Shown here: positions 9,145 to 19,500 of the stretch, one piece after another
How positions within the stretch are numbered: position 1 is the stretch's first letter
Layout of the letters: each line of letters begins with the position of its first letter
DNA from: Streptomyces pseudovenezuelae
Lineage (GTDB): Bacteria; Actinomycetota; Actinomycetes; Streptomycetales; Streptomycetaceae
Direction of reading: 5' to 3'
Assembly (NCBI RefSeq): GCF_001513955.1
Contig: NZ_KQ948149.1
Span: 815,690-879,689 of the forward strand
Length of the DNA stretch: 64,000 nucleotides
Program-made: the position numbers and the translations under genes
Notes under the pieces: model-generated
What the model was told of the DNA's origin: nothing
Database searches by the model: none
The model's input: only the letters and a program-made list of their open reading frames with translations

Positions 9145-12100
9145 ATGGGGCGCCGGGAGAAACCGCTCGATCCTGGAGCGGGAGCCGTGCAGCGGCTCGC
9201 GTACGAGCTGCGCAAGCTGCGCGACGAGGCGGGCACACCGACCTACCGCGCCATGGCCGCCCGTGCGGGCTATTCGGCGCCCACCCTCTCCGCCGCCGCG
9301 GCCGGCGAACGGCTGCCGACCCTGCCCGTGTTCCTGGTCTACGTCTCCGCGTGCGGAGGTGATCCGGGGGAGTGGGAGGCGCGGTGGCGGGCGGCCCGCG
9401 ACGAGTCGGCCGACGCGCGGGTCCTCGACGACACCGACGACGAGGACGGTCCCTATCCGGGACTCGCCCGCTTCGAGCCGGGGGACGGCGAACACTTCCA
9501 CGGCCGCGACGAACTGATCGCCGAACTCGCCCGCACGACCGCCGCGAAGAGGGTCGTGGCGGTGACCGGGGCGAGCGGCAGCGGCAAGTCGTCACTGCTG
9601 CGGGCGGGACTGATACCGGCGCTGCGGGCACCCTCGGCCACGCGGAGCCCCGAACTGGCCACCATCCGCCTCCTCACCCCCGGCTCCCACCCCCTGCGCA
9701 CCCACCGGGCCCTCTTCACCCCGCACGACGGTCCCGGCGACACCCTCCTCGTCGTCGACCAGTTCGAGGAGGTCTTCACGCTCTGCGCCGACCCGGAGGA
9801 ACGCGCCGGATTTCTGCGGGAGTTGCTGACGGCCGCCGACCCGGCGTCCCGGCTGCGCGCGGTGCTCGCCGTGCGGGCCGACTTCTACGGCCGGTGCGCC
9901 GAACACGGGCCGCTCGCCGAGGCCCTGCGGGACTCCACCCTGCTCCTCGGGCCGATGCCGCCGACCGCGTTGCGGGAGGCCGTGGTCCGTCCCGCGGCCG
10001 CTCGACGACTGGTGGTGGAGCGGGCGTTGACCGCGCGGATCGTCGCGGACGTGGCCGGTGAACCGGGCGGGCTGCCGCTGATGGCCCACGCGCTGCGCGA
10101 GGTCTGGCGCCGACGCACCGGCAGGACGCTCACCCTCGCCGCCTACGAGGCCGTCGGCGGAGTCCGCGGCGCCGTCGCCCACACCGCGGAGGCCGTGCAC
10201 GCCCGGTGCACCCCCGCCGAGGCCGCCGCGCTGCGCCGCCTGCTGCTGCGGATGGTGCACCCCGGCGACGGCACCGAGGACACCCGCCGGCCCGTGGACC
10301 GCACGGAACTCGACGCCGACGCGACGACGGCCCGGGTTCTCGAACTGCTCGTCCGCAACCGGCTGCTGACGGTCGACGGCAGCACCGTCGATCTCGCCCA
10401 CGAGGCACTCCTCGGCGCCTGGCCACGGCTGCGCGGCTGGCTGGCCGAGGACCGTGAACGGCTGCGCCTGCACCGCGGACTCACCGAAGCCGCCCTCACC
10501 TGGGACGCGTTGGGGCGGGACGCGGGCGCCCTGTACCGGGGCACACGGCTGACGCGGGCCCGCGAGGCCTTCGGCGGCGACGGCGAACTGAACCGGCTCG
10601 AACGCGACTTCCTGGCCGCGAGCGTCGAGACCCACGAACACGGCCGCCGCGCCGCGATCCGCGCCGCCCGCCGGCTGCGTGCCCTGACCGCGGCGCTCGC
10701 CGTCCTGCTGGTCCTGGCCATGGCCGCGGGCGCGGCCGCCTGGCGGCAGAGCGGGGTCAGCGCACGGCAGCGCGACGAGGCCGAGGCCCGCCGGGCCGCC
10801 GCCCTCGTGGACACGCTGCGCCAGGACGATCCGCGCACCGCGATGCGGCTGGCCCTGGCCGCCTGGCGGACCGCCGACCTGCCCGAGACCCGGCAGGCCC
10901 TGCGCACGGCCGCCGCGCAGAGCGAGCGGGACGTGTTCACCGAGCCCGACCAGGGGGAGGACGCCCGGACCCAGAACGCCCCCTCCTGGCTCAGCCGGGA
11001 CGGGCGGATCCTGTCCACTGTGGTGCGCGACGCGCTCGTCCAGTGGGACGTGCCGGCCCACCGCCGGCTGCGGTCGGTGACGTTCCGGGGGCTGACCGAG
11101 GGCGTCACCGACGTCAGCGAGGACGGGCGGTCCGTCGCCTACATGGCTCCTGAGGGCACCGGCCTGCTCGTCGGCGACCTCACCCGCGGCACGACGTACC
11201 GGCTGCCGCTCGGCGCCTCGCGGGACGTCGACGTGGAGTTCGCCCCGGACGGCGGCACCCTGCTCGTACGGCGTCTCCTCCACGGCGCGACCGGCTCGCG
11301 GGCCACGCTGGAGGTGTGGGACGTGGCGCGGCAGCGGATACGGTTCCGGTACGAACGCGGCAGTGACGACGGGGCGTTGCCCGCCCAGAGCCCCGACGGC
11401 CGCTATCTCGCCTGGTGCACGGACCACGGCGGCCGGCTGCGCGTCCTCGACACCCGCGAGGCGCGCCCCGCCGCCGTCACCGTGGCCGCCGCCACCGGCG
11501 ACGCCCTGTGCCGGGGCGACGAGCTCACCTTCACCGCCGACAGCCGGGGCGTGGCGGCCAGTACCTCCGAAGGGATCGTGACCTGGGACCTGCGGACCGG
11601 ACGCGAACGGCCCCGGCTGCCCCTGACCGGCAGCGGGTACCTGGAGTTCGCCGGGGACTACGCCCTGACCTGGACGCCGGGCTCCGTCGCGCTGTGGCGT
11701 CCCGGCCTGCCGGAACCCGCGGACGACGGCGCGCGCGAGCCGCTGCTCACCTTCCCGGTCGACTCCTCCGCGGTGGGCGACCTGCGCCTGGACCTCGGCG
11801 CGGGCGTGCTGCGCTACCGTGAACAGGGGCGGACCGCTTCGGTGCACACCCTCTCGCTCCAGGGACTGACGGCAACCGCCTGGCGGGACAGCGCGGCACG
11901 GAGCGCCGCGTTCGACACCCGTGGCCGGCCGGTGCGGGCCGCGCGGGCACCGGCCGTCGACCGGCAGACCGTCGTCACGGTCGACCCGACCGGCCGTACC
12001 GCCCTGACCTCGGAGGGCACCCTCGTCAGCGTCTCGACCGGCAGGCGGACCGGGGGAGGCCGCGGCGTCGAGGGCGAGGACTGGCTCACGGAGGGCGCCT

Positions 12101-12540
12101 TCAGCCCGGACGGCCACCGGCTCGCCGTCGCCGACGTCCGCGGCCGCATCACCCTGTGGGACGCGCGCTCCTGGCGCAGACTGGCCGTCCTGCGCGGCGG
12201 CGGCTCCAACCGCCACCAGCTGGCCCTCGACTTCTCCGCCGACGGCTCGCTGGTGGCCGTGAGCGACCCCGGGGGCTCGGTGCAGGTGTGGGAGACAGCC
12301 ACGCCCGCTCTCCCGCCCGCGGCCCTTCCCGTGGGGGACGCCCCGGCGCTCGCCCTCGGACTCACCCCGGACGGCGCCGAGTTGCACATCGCCACCCCCC
12401 ATCTCGCCGACAGGACACTCCCGTTGGCTCCGGGCCGGGCAGCCCGGACGGTGTGCGCCCGGGTGTCGCGGGGCTTCACCGCGACCGAGTGGCGGCGCTG
12501 GTTCCCCTCGGCCGACCACCGCCGTACCTGCGGCTCTTGA
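9145..12540 (+). CDS. HTH - nSTAND P-loop NTPase - WD40-like repeat protein
   Basis: A 1131-residue multidomain protein. N-terminal XRE-like helix-turn-helix (about residues 14-80, with TYRAMAARAGYSAPTLSAA), then a STAND-type NTPase (about 95-500): Walker A GASGSGKSSLLRAG and Walker B TLLVVDQFEE. A single hydrophobic segment (about 513-532, ALAVLLVLAMAAGAAAW) separates this from a C-terminal region of WD40-type blades (about 580-1110) with repeated SPDG/SADG and W-D-x-R signatures. The start ATG is preceded by GGGGGAG. STAND proteins act as ligand-triggered switches that oligomerise on NTP binding. Here the HTH plus sensor propeller suggests a signalling or defence role, which is inference. 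It is not in an evident operon. Confidence 0.85.
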   Translation: MGRREKPLDPGAGAVQRLAYELRKLRDEAGTPTYRAMAARAGYSAPTLSAAAAGERLPTLPVFLVYVSACGGDPGEWEARWRAARDESADARVLDDTDDEDGPYPGLARFEPGDGEHFHGRDELIAELARTTAAKRVVAVTGASGSGKSSLLRAGLIPALRAPSATRSPELATIRLLTPGSHPLRTHRALFTPHDGPGDTLLVVDQFEEVFTLCADPEERAGFLRELLTAADPASRLRAVLAVRADFYGRCAEHGPLAEALRDSTLLLGPMPPTALREAVVRPAAARRLVVERALTARIVADVAGEPGGLPLMAHALREVWRRRTGRTLTLAAYEAVGGVRGAVAHTAEAVHARCTPAEAAALRRLLLRMVHPGDGTEDTRRPVDRTELDADATTARVLELLVRNRLLTVDGSTVDLAHEALLGAWPRLRGWLAEDRERLRLHRGLTEAALTWDALGRDAGALYRGTRLTRAREAFGGDGELNRLERDFLAASVETHEHGRRAAIRAARRLRALTAALAVLLVLAMAAGAAAWRQSGVSARQRDEAEARRAAALVDTLRQDDPRTAMRLALAAWRTADLPETRQALRTAAAQSERDVFTEPDQGEDARTQNAPSWLSRDGRILSTVVRDALVQWDVPAHRRLRSVTFRGLTEGVTDVSEDGRSVAYMAPEGTGLLVGDLTRGTTYRLPLGASRDVDVEFAPDGGTLLVRRLLHGATGSRATLEVWDVARQRIRFRYERGSDDGALPAQSPDGRYLAWCTDHGGRLRVLDTREARPAAVTVAAATGDALCRGDELTFTADSRGVAASTSEGIVTWDLRTGRERPRLPLTGSGYLEFAGDYALTWTPGSVALWRPGLPEPADDGAREPLLTFPVDSSAVGDLRLDLGAGVLRYREQGRTASVHTLSLQGLTATAWRDSAARSAAFDTRGRPVRAARAPAVDRQTVVTVDPTGRTALTSEGTLVSVSTGRRTGGGRGVEGEDWLTEGAFSPDGHRLAVADVRGRITLWDARSWRRLAVLRGGGSNRHQLALDFSADGSLVAVSDPGGSVQVWETATPALPPAALPVGDAPALALGLTPDGAELHIATPHLADRTLPLAPGRAARTVCARVSRGFTATEWRRWFPSADHRRTCGS

Positions 12541-12609
12541 CTTCGAGAACGCTTCAACTGATGTACTCCCTGCCGTCCACGAGATGACAGCAGCACTCAG
12601 GGGGAAGAC

Positions 12610-13311
12610 ATGTCCGACTCACCGGTCGCGCTCATCACCGGCGGCGGCAGCGGTATCGGCGCCGCGGTCGCGCGGCAACTGCTCGACGCGGGGCACCGGG
12701 TGGCCGTCACCGGCCGCGGTGAGCCGCGTCTGCGCGCCTTCGCCGAGGAACTGGGCAACCCGCAGGGGCTGTTGACGTTCGTCGGCAACGCGGCCGAGTA
12801 CGGCGACATCAGGGCCGCCGTGGACGGCACGCTGAAGGAGTTCGGCAGGCTGGACACGGTGGTCGCCAACGCGGGCTTCGCCACCCATGACACCGTGGCG
12901 GCGGGAGACCCCGCCGGCTGGACCGAGATGGTGCTGACCAATGTGCTCGGCCCCGCCCTGCTCATCCGCGCCTCCATCGACGCGCTCAAGGAGACCCGCG
13001 GCCGGATCGTCCTGGTCGGCAGCGTCGCCGGGTTCGTCCACGGGCCCGGCAACATCTACGGGGCCACGAAATGGGCGGTGACCGGGCTCGCCGAGAACGC
13101 CCGCCGTGAGGTGACCGAGTTCGGCGTCGGGGTCACCCTGATCGCGCCCGGCCGGGTGGAGACGCCGTTCTGGGACGGCTACGGCAGCCTGCCGCCCGGC
13201 CATCTGCTCACCGCGGACCAGATCGCCGCGTCGGTCGTGTGGGCCGTACGGCAGCCGGAGGGCGTCGACGTCAACACCGTGGTCGTACGGCCCATCGGAC
13301 AGCCCGTCTGA
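12610..13311 (+). CDS. Short-chain dehydrogenase/reductase
   Basis: Classical SDR of 233 residues: cofactor loop TGGGSGIG (about residues 10-17), ANAGF motif for the NNAG position, catalytic Ser in VLVGSVAG and the Y-x3-K pair in IYGATKWAV. RVETPFWDG follows the usual PG(R) turn. NAD(P)-dependent oxidation or reduction of an unknown alcohol/ketone is expected. The ATG follows AGGGGGAAG. It stands alone and converges on the aldo/keto reductase. Confidence 0.88.
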   Translation: MSDSPVALITGGGSGIGAAVARQLLDAGHRVAVTGRGEPRLRAFAEELGNPQGLLTFVGNAAEYGDIRAAVDGTLKEFGRLDTVVANAGFATHDTVAAGDPAGWTEMVLTNVLGPALLIRASIDALKETRGRIVLVGSVAGFVHGPGNIYGATKWAVTGLAENARREVTEFGVGVTLIAPGRVETPFWDGYGSLPPGHLLTADQIAASVVWAVRQPEGVDVNTVVVRPIGQPV

Positions 13312-13338
13312 CGGCTCACGCCGGACACACGACGGCCG

Positions 13339-13373
13339 GCGGCGGGTCCCCGTGACAGGGGGCCCACCGCCGA
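13339..13373. terminator. Bidirectional hairpin between convergent SDR and aldo/keto reductase
   Basis: Arms CGGCGGCGGGTCCCC and GGGGGCCCACCGCCG pair over 15 bp, with one G-U and one mismatched position, around a short GTGACA loop. The location between two convergent genes fits a shared terminator. Confidence 0.6.
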
Positions 13374-13389
13374 CCGAGGCGTTGGTGCG

Positions 13390-14226
13390 TCAGGCGGCGT
13401 TGAACGTCGACGGGTCCGGGCCGAGGCGCCGGTCCTCGTTGAGCGCGCTGATCGCCGCGAGGTCCTCGGTGTCCAGGCTGAAGTCGAAGACCTCGATGTT
13501 CTCCTTGATCCGGGACGGGGTCACGGACTTGGGGATCACGACATTGCCGAGCTGGAGGTGCCAGCGCAGCACGATCTGAGCCGGGGTGCGGTCGTGCTTC
13601 CGCGCGATGGCCACGACGGCCGGGACCTCCAGGAGGCCCTTGCCGGAGCCGAGCGGCGACCAGGCCTCGGTGGCGATGCCCTGCTCCGCGTGGTACTCGC
13701 GGGCCGCGCTCTGCTGCAGGTGCGGGTGCAGCTCGATCTGGTCGACGGCCGGGACGACGGACGTCTCGGCGATCAGCCGCTCCAGGTGCTCGGGCTCGAA
13801 GTTGGAGACGCCGATGGCCCGGATCCGGCCGTCCGCGTGCAGCTTCTCGAACGCCTTGTAGGTGTCGACGTACAGGTCGCGGGAGGGCGTGGGCCAGTGG
13901 ATCAGGTACAGGTCCACGTAGTCCAGGCCGAGCTTGTCCAGCGAGGTGTCGAAGGCGCGCAGGGTCGCGTCGTAGCCCTGGTCGCTGTTCCAGAGCTTGG
14001 TGGTGACGAAGATGTCCTTGCGGGCCACTCCGGAGGCGGCGATGGCCTTGCCGGTGCCCACTTCATTGCCGTAGATCGCCGCTGTGTCGATGCTGCGGTA
14101 CCCGGCCTCCAGTGCCGTGGTGACCGCGCTCTCAGCCTCGTCGTCCGGCACCTGCCAGACACCGAAACCCAGCTGGGGCATCTCGACGCCGTTGTTGAGG
14201 ATGATCGGGGGGACCTTGCTGCTCAC
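13390..14226 (-). CDS. Aldo/keto reductase (AKR5-like)
   Basis: NADPH-dependent reductase of 278 residues from the GTG at 14226, which has AAGGA 10 bp upstream; two ATG/TTG codons up to 14274 could extend it by 16 residues. Motifs: MPQLGFGVWQV near the N-terminus, the catalytic Asp-Tyr pair in YRSIDTAAIYGNE, Lys in VTTKLWNSDQG, His in YLIHWPTPS, and the C-terminal NADPH site IPKSVTPSRIKEN. The pattern is that of 2,5-diketo-gluconate reductase-like enzymes. Substrate and regulation cannot be read from the context. Confidence 0.9.
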   Translation of the reverse strand: MSSKVPPIILNNGVEMPQLGFGVWQVPDDEAESAVTTALEAGYRSIDTAAIYGNEVGTGKAIAASGVARKDIFVTTKLWNSDQGYDATLRAFDTSLDKLGLDYVDLYLIHWPTPSRDLYVDTYKAFEKLHADGRIRAIGVSNFEPEHLERLIAETSVVPAVDQIELHPHLQQSAAREYHAEQGIATEAWSPLGSGKGLLEVPAVVAIARKHDRTPAQIVLRWHLQLGNVVIPKSVTPSRIKENIEVFDFSLDTEDLAAISALNEDRRLGPDPSTFNAA

Positions 14227-14443
14227 GAGCTCTTGATCCTTACGGTTGTCGTCAGGTGGTACTCCCATCGTCAACGATCACGAGGCCCGATGCATTCCTG
14301 ACCGCGGAATCCGTCCCGACTGACCCGCCGGTCAGCAGGCGATGGCCGAAATTGGCCGGAAATGCATCCGACGTCTTCGGTACAGACCATTGACCGCCGA
14401 CGGCCCTGCCGCGACTCTGGATCGCGCCAGCCGAGCGGAATCC

Positions 14444-14456
14444 TGAACTCGGTTCA
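14444..14456. promoter_or_regulatory. Palindrome TGAAC-TCG-GTTCA upstream of the pectin-type operon
   Basis: A perfect 5-bp-arm dyad lies 70 bp upstream of the GH105 start. The 299-bp gap between the aldo/keto reductase and this operon also holds GGCC-N6-GGCC at 14344-14357. No coding sequence is seen there, so this is the likely promoter region of the five-gene operon. Confidence 0.4.
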
Positions 14457-14525
14457 CGGATATGAATTCGTATTGGCTTTCATCCGATGTTTCCCGTGTC
14501 TCCTGGCTCATGGAGAGGGAGGAAC

Positions 14526-15740
14526 ATGACACGCCGTCGTCTTCGCGCCGCTCTGGCGACCCTCGCGCTCACCACCGCGACCCTGGTCACCCTGCCGGCC
14601 GCCGCGCCCCCGCCCGCCGGCTCCCCCACCGGCTCCCCCACCGGCTCCCCCGCCGGCTCCTCCACCGGTCCGCGCGCGGACCCGGACTGGTCCGTCGCCA
14701 TGGTCGACTCCACCATGGCCCGCTACACGCCGAGCACCATCGGAGGCTGGTCCTACCCGGTCGGCCTGTATCTCTACGGCCAGTACCTCACCTACCGGCG
14801 CACCCACGACGCCCGCTACCTCGCGTACATCAAGAGCTATGTCGACCGCTTCGTCGGCGCGGACGGTTCCATCGGCCAGTCGTTCAACAGCCTGGACAGC
14901 ATGCAGGCGGGCCGGCTGCTGGTGATCCTCCACCACGAGACGGGCGAGGCCCGCTACCGCACGGCCGCGCGCAAGATCCTCGACCGTCTCGCCACCTACC
15001 CGCGCACGGACGACGGCGGCTTCTGGCACGCCGACACCGCGAGCCGCGCCCACCAGCTCTGGGCGGACGGCGTCTACATGGTGAACCCCTTCCTCGTCGA
15101 GTACGGAGAGGAGTTCGGCGAGAGCGGCGCCACGGACGCCGAGGCGGCGCGGCAGCTCGCCGTCTACGGAGGCCACCTCCAGGTCGCGAGCGGGCTGCTG
15201 AGACACGCCTACGACGAGTCGAGGACCGTGAGCTGGGCCGATCCGGAGACCGGGCTCGCCCCCGAGCACTGGTGCCGGGCGGTCGGCTGGTACGCCATGG
15301 CGCTCGTCGACGTCCTCGACGCGGTCCCCGCGGACCAGCCCCGTCGCCCCCGGCTCCTCGCGATCCTGCGGAAGCTGGCGGCCGGCCTGGAGAAGTACCA
15401 GGACCCGGCGACCGGTCGCTGGTTCCAGGTGATCGACAAGGGCGGCCGGAGCGACAACTGGACCGAGACGTCCTGCTCCAGCATGTTCACCTACGCCCTC
15501 TCCCGCGGCGCCCGGCGGGGATACCTGGACCGGCATTTCGAGGCCGTCGCGCACCGCGGCTACGAGGGCGTGCTCGCCAGGCTCTCGGTCGGCCCGGACG
15601 GACGCACCCGTCTCGCCGACATCTCCGTCGGCACCAACGTCGGCGACTACGCGTACTACGTCGCCCGCACCCGGGCCACCGACGACTTCCACGGCCTGGG
15701 CGCCTTCCTGATCATGAACGAACAACTGCGAGGTGATTAG
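14526..15740 (+). CDS. Secreted GH105/GH88-type unsaturated rhamnogalacturonyl hydrolase
   Basis: Exported 404-residue (alpha/alpha)6-barrel glycosidase that removes unsaturated uronyl residues left by a polysaccharide lyase. The ATG at 14526 follows GGGAGG; the frame extends 13 codons further but without a signal. The signal peptide (1-about 30) is followed by a low-complexity stretch of repeated GSPT units. Family blocks: LWADGVYMVNPFL with the expected catalytic Asp, EHWCRAVGWYAMALVDVL, and WTETSCSSMFTYAL. It is the first gene of a five-gene operon, with only 4 bp to the next start. Confidence 0.87.
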   Translation: MTRRRLRAALATLALTTATLVTLPAAAPPPAGSPTGSPTGSPAGSSTGPRADPDWSVAMVDSTMARYTPSTIGGWSYPVGLYLYGQYLTYRRTHDARYLAYIKSYVDRFVGADGSIGQSFNSLDSMQAGRLLVILHHETGEARYRTAARKILDRLATYPRTDDGGFWHADTASRAHQLWADGVYMVNPFLVEYGEEFGESGATDAEAARQLAVYGGHLQVASGLLRHAYDESRTVSWADPETGLAPEHWCRAVGWYAMALVDVLDAVPADQPRRPRLLAILRKLAAGLEKYQDPATGRWFQVIDKGGRSDNWTETSCSSMFTYALSRGARRGYLDRHFEAVAHRGYEGVLARLSVGPDGRTRLADISVGTNVGDYAYYVARTRATDDFHGLGAFLIMNEQLRGD

Positions 15741-15744
15741 TGTC

Positions 15745-16536
15745 ATGAGCACATCACGAAGGGGGTTGCTGGGTGCCGCGCTGGGCGGCGCCACGGCGGC
15801 CGCGGTCGGCCTGCCGCAGGCGACCACCGCCCACGCCGCCTCCTGGCAGCAGAAGTGGGCCCCGTCCGCGAGCGGCGACGGCCTGGGTGCCTTCGAGACG
15901 ATCGAGGACGACCGCGCCGACTCGCACTCCGCCGGACAGCCGCACATCTACGCCACCGGCGACAACTGGCGTTTCGACATGCACACCGTCGACCGCGACA
16001 CCTCCACCGACCGCCAGCGCCAGGAGGTCACCGGGCTGCGCAACGGCAGCGGCGGCAACTACCTGAAGTGGACGAAGGGCCAGACCTGGCGGCTCACCTA
16101 CTCGATGTACATCCCGAGCTCCCTCAAGGCGACCACGACCTTCACCCACATCATGCAGATGAAGCAGCCCGGCAGCGGCACCTCGCCGATCGTCGTGCAG
16201 TCCCTGCGCCGGGTGAACGGCAGGCAGACCATCGAGCTGAAGCTCGCCGTCGACGACATTCTCGTCGGCCGCACCGACCTGGACCCGCTGCACGACAAAT
16301 GGACCGACGTCGACTTCCAGATCAAGGTCGGCGACGGTTCGGCGGGTTCGGTCCGCTGGATCCTGAAGTCCGGCGGCTCCACCGTCGTCGACGCGTCCAA
16401 GACCGGCGTCGACACCTTCCTCGCCGACCGCGTCCGCCCGAAGTGGGGCATCTACCGCTCCCTGGGCGACACCTCCGGCTCCCTCCAGAACACCTACCTG
16501 CTGCTGACCAACCTGCGCGGCTACCAACTCGTCTGA
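15745..16536 (+). CDS. Tat-exported polysaccharide-lyase-like (heparin lyase I fold) protein
   Basis: 263 residues with a clear Tat signal (STSRRGLLGAALGG, cleavage after about AHA). The mature part has the beta-jelly-roll pattern of the PF14099 polysaccharide lyase family: WRFDMHTVDRDT, RQRQEV, GQTWRLTYSMYIP, FTHIMQMKQPG and PKWGIYRSLGD blocks. The HIMQMK and KWGIYR segments are usually near the active cleft. The ATG at 15745 follows GAGGTGA; an upstream GTG at 15733 overlaps the previous stop. Together with the GH105 gene it gives a lyase-hydrolase pair. The substrate is inferred to be a uronate-containing plant or algal glycan. Confidence 0.72.
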   Translation: MSTSRRGLLGAALGGATAAAVGLPQATTAHAASWQQKWAPSASGDGLGAFETIEDDRADSHSAGQPHIYATGDNWRFDMHTVDRDTSTDRQRQEVTGLRNGSGGNYLKWTKGQTWRLTYSMYIPSSLKATTTFTHIMQMKQPGSGTSPIVVQSLRRVNGRQTIELKLAVDDILVGRTDLDPLHDKWTDVDFQIKVGDGSAGSVRWILKSGGSTVVDASKTGVDTFLADRVRPKWGIYRSLGDTSGSLQNTYLLLTNLRGYQLV

Positions 16537-16548
16537 GGAGCCGTCACC

Positions 16549-19500
16549 TTGCGACCCCCCACAGATCCACACTCCCGCTCCCGCTCCCGAGCGGCGATCG
16601 TTCTCTTCGTCGTCGCCCTCGTCCTGGGACTCGGCCACCCGGCGGCCCAGGCCGCCTCGCAGGGTCCGCAGGACCCGCAGGAACCCTCCCCGGCCGCCGC
16701 CGTCTTCGACGTCCGCGACTACGGCGCCAAGGGAGACGGCTCCGCCAACGACACCCCCGCCGTCAACAAGGCCGTCACCGCCGCGAGTTCGGCCGCGGGC
16801 GGCGGAGTCGTCCACTTCCCGCCCGGTGACTACAGGTCGAAGAACACCATCCACATGAAGAGCCATGTGACGCTCCGGCTCGACAAGGGCGCCACCCTCC
16901 AGGGCTCCGGCGCCGACACCTACGACAAGGCCGAGTCCAACCCGTACGACGCCTACCAGGACTACGGGCACAGCCACTTCCGCGACGCCATGATCCACGG
17001 TGACCGGCTGACCGACATCGGCTTCGTCGGCCAGGGCGTCATCGACGGCATGGGCAACCTGATCACCGGCAACCCGAAGTCCGGCGAGGCCGACAAGATC
17101 ATCTCCCTGACCCGGTGCGACGGACTCACGATCGGCGACGGCCTCACCCTCCGCCGCGGCGGCCACTTCGCCGCCCTCGTCAACGGCTGCAAGAACGTCA
17201 CCTCGGACCACCTGACCATCGACACCGCGAGCGACCGCGACGGCTGGAACATCATCTCCACGACGAACGTCACGGTGACGAACGCGCACATCAGCGCCAA
17301 CGACGACGCCCTGGTCTTCAAGAGCGACTACGCCCTCGGCGCCAAGCTCCCCAACGGCCACGTCCGCGTCAACGACAGCTTCCTGTCCGCGCGTTGCTGC
17401 AACGCCCTCATGTTCGGCTCGGAGACCTGCGGCGACTTCTCGGACTACCGGTTCGAGAACATCCGTATCGACGGCGCCGACAAGTCCGGCCTCGGCATGG
17501 TCTCCATGGATGGCGCGAAGATCTCCGACGTCCACTACCGCGGCATCACGATGACGAACGTCCACTCGCCGATCATGCAGAAGATCGGCACACGAAAGCG
17601 GTGCGGCAACAGCCCCGGCGTCGGATCGATCAGCGACATCACGTACGACGACATCACGGCCACCGGGAGCAGCCCGTCCTTCAGCCCGACCCTGTGGGGC
17701 GAGACCGGCCACCGGATCAACGGCGTGACCTTCACCGACGTCGACCTCACGGTTCCCGGCGGCAAGGGCACCATGTCCACCGCGGTGCCCGACAACGACC
17801 CGAACGACTACAACCCCAAGGCCATCGGCACCCGGCCGGCGTACGGCTGGTACCTGCACAACGCCGACAACGTCCAGTTCACCGACAGCTCCGTGAAGTT
17901 CGCCGCGGACGACGGCCGCCCGGCGGTCATCGCCAACGCGGCGAGTGGCGTCCGCTTGACCCGGTTCACCGCGCAGAAGGGCGGCGACTCCCCGTACGAC
18001 GTCGGCCTCCAGGACGCTTCCGGTGTCTGCCTGACGGACAGTCACGACACCTCAGGAGGCGCCCTCCGCGTCTCGGGCAGCCAGGACTGCGGCACGGCGG
18101 TGAAGCCGCTCGACCTGGACAACCCCCGCCAGGACTTCCTCCGCGACTCCGTCGGCGGCCTCTTCCTGCACTGGGGCCTGCGCACCGCGCCCGCCCACAC
18201 CAGCTGCACCACCTGGGAGAACGACGTCACGAACGGTGGCTGGACCCCGGACTACTGGGTGAAGGAGGCCCAGAAACTGCACTCCCAGTACCTGGTCCTC
18301 GCCAGCTTCCACAGCCGCCTCGGCTACGCCCGCCCCTGGCCGTCCAGGATCCCCGGATCCTGCACCACCAAGCGGGACTTCCTCGGCGAGCTGATCACGG
18401 CGGCCAAGGCGAAGGGTCTGAAGGTCATTCTCTACATGACCAACGACCCCCAGTGGCACGACGAGGGCGGCCACGAGTGGCTCGACTCCGCCGCGTACTC
18501 CTCCTACAAGGGCAAGAACGTCGACCTGACCACCAACGACGGCTTCGGGCAGTTCAGTTACGACAACTTCTTCGAGGTCATGGACCGCTATCCCGACCTC
18601 GGCGGCTTCTGGATCGACAACGACAACGCGTACTGGGAGAGCCACGACCTCTACCGGCAGATCTACGAGAAGCGCCCGGGCTACACGCTCAGCAACAACA
18701 ACGAGGACACGCCGATCATGGACATGATCAGCAATGAGCAGAAGACGGGGATGACGCCGGCCTACGACTATCCGCAGGCCATCTACACCGCTCAACCCCG
18801 TTTGACGGAGGCGGACTTCAAGCTGCCGTCCACCGGCGCCTGGTGGTTCGACGGCTCCAACCCGTCCGTGGACAAGGCGCTGACCCTCGGCCGGCTCATC
18901 ACCAACGCGGGCTCGTCCGTGAAGGCACTGATGGCTGAGACCGCCCAGGTCAACGGCAGGTTCCCGGCCAACCAGGCCGCCTTCAACACCTTCGCCGACT
19001 CCTACCTGGACCCCATCTGGGAGTCCCTGCACGGCACCGAGGGCGGCGGCTACATGTACGGCGGCCTCAAGCCCGGCTTCTGGAACGACGGCGCGCACGG
19101 CGTGACGACCATCGCGAAGGACGACCCGAACCGCCAGTACCTCCACGTCCTGACCCCGCCCAGCACCAGCACGCTGCGCATCCGCGACAACGGCTACCGG
19201 ATCGCCTCGGTCGCCGACCTCCGCACCGGCAAAGCGGTTTCGTGGTCGCAGTCGGGTGGGGTGCTCACCCTGACCGGGCTCGCCGGCTGGGACCCGTACG
19301 ACACCGTCTTCAAGGTCACCACCGCAGGCCGTCAGGGCATCCTCACCGGCGTCAAGGTGAGCGCGAGCGCCTCGGCGAGCGGTCACGCCGGATCGGCCGC
19401 GGGCGACGGCGATCACCTCACCTACTGGGACAACAACAAGACGCTGCCCGTGAACCTCACCTTCGACCTCGGCTCCGCCAAGAAGGTGCAGTACCTCGGG

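Noticed and set aside
6517..9501. 994-codon minus-strand frame spanning several genes
   Set aside because: It crosses the starts and ends of the methyltransferase, the membrane protein and the STAND gene and has no recognisable domain; it is a third-position GC artefact.
9592..12519. 975-codon frame antisense to the STAND protein
   Set aside because: Low-complexity Gly/Arg/Pro translation; the sense strand has Walker motifs, a membrane helix and WD40 repeats.
14620..14670. GGCTCCCCCACC tandem repeats as a regulatory or mobile repeat
   Set aside because: They are in frame and encode the GSPT linker just behind the signal peptide of the GH105-like protein.
15754..18045. 763-codon minus frame opposite the lyase and beta-helix genes
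   Set aside because: Val/Gly/Asp-rich shadow covering two genuine genes; no ribosome site or motif.
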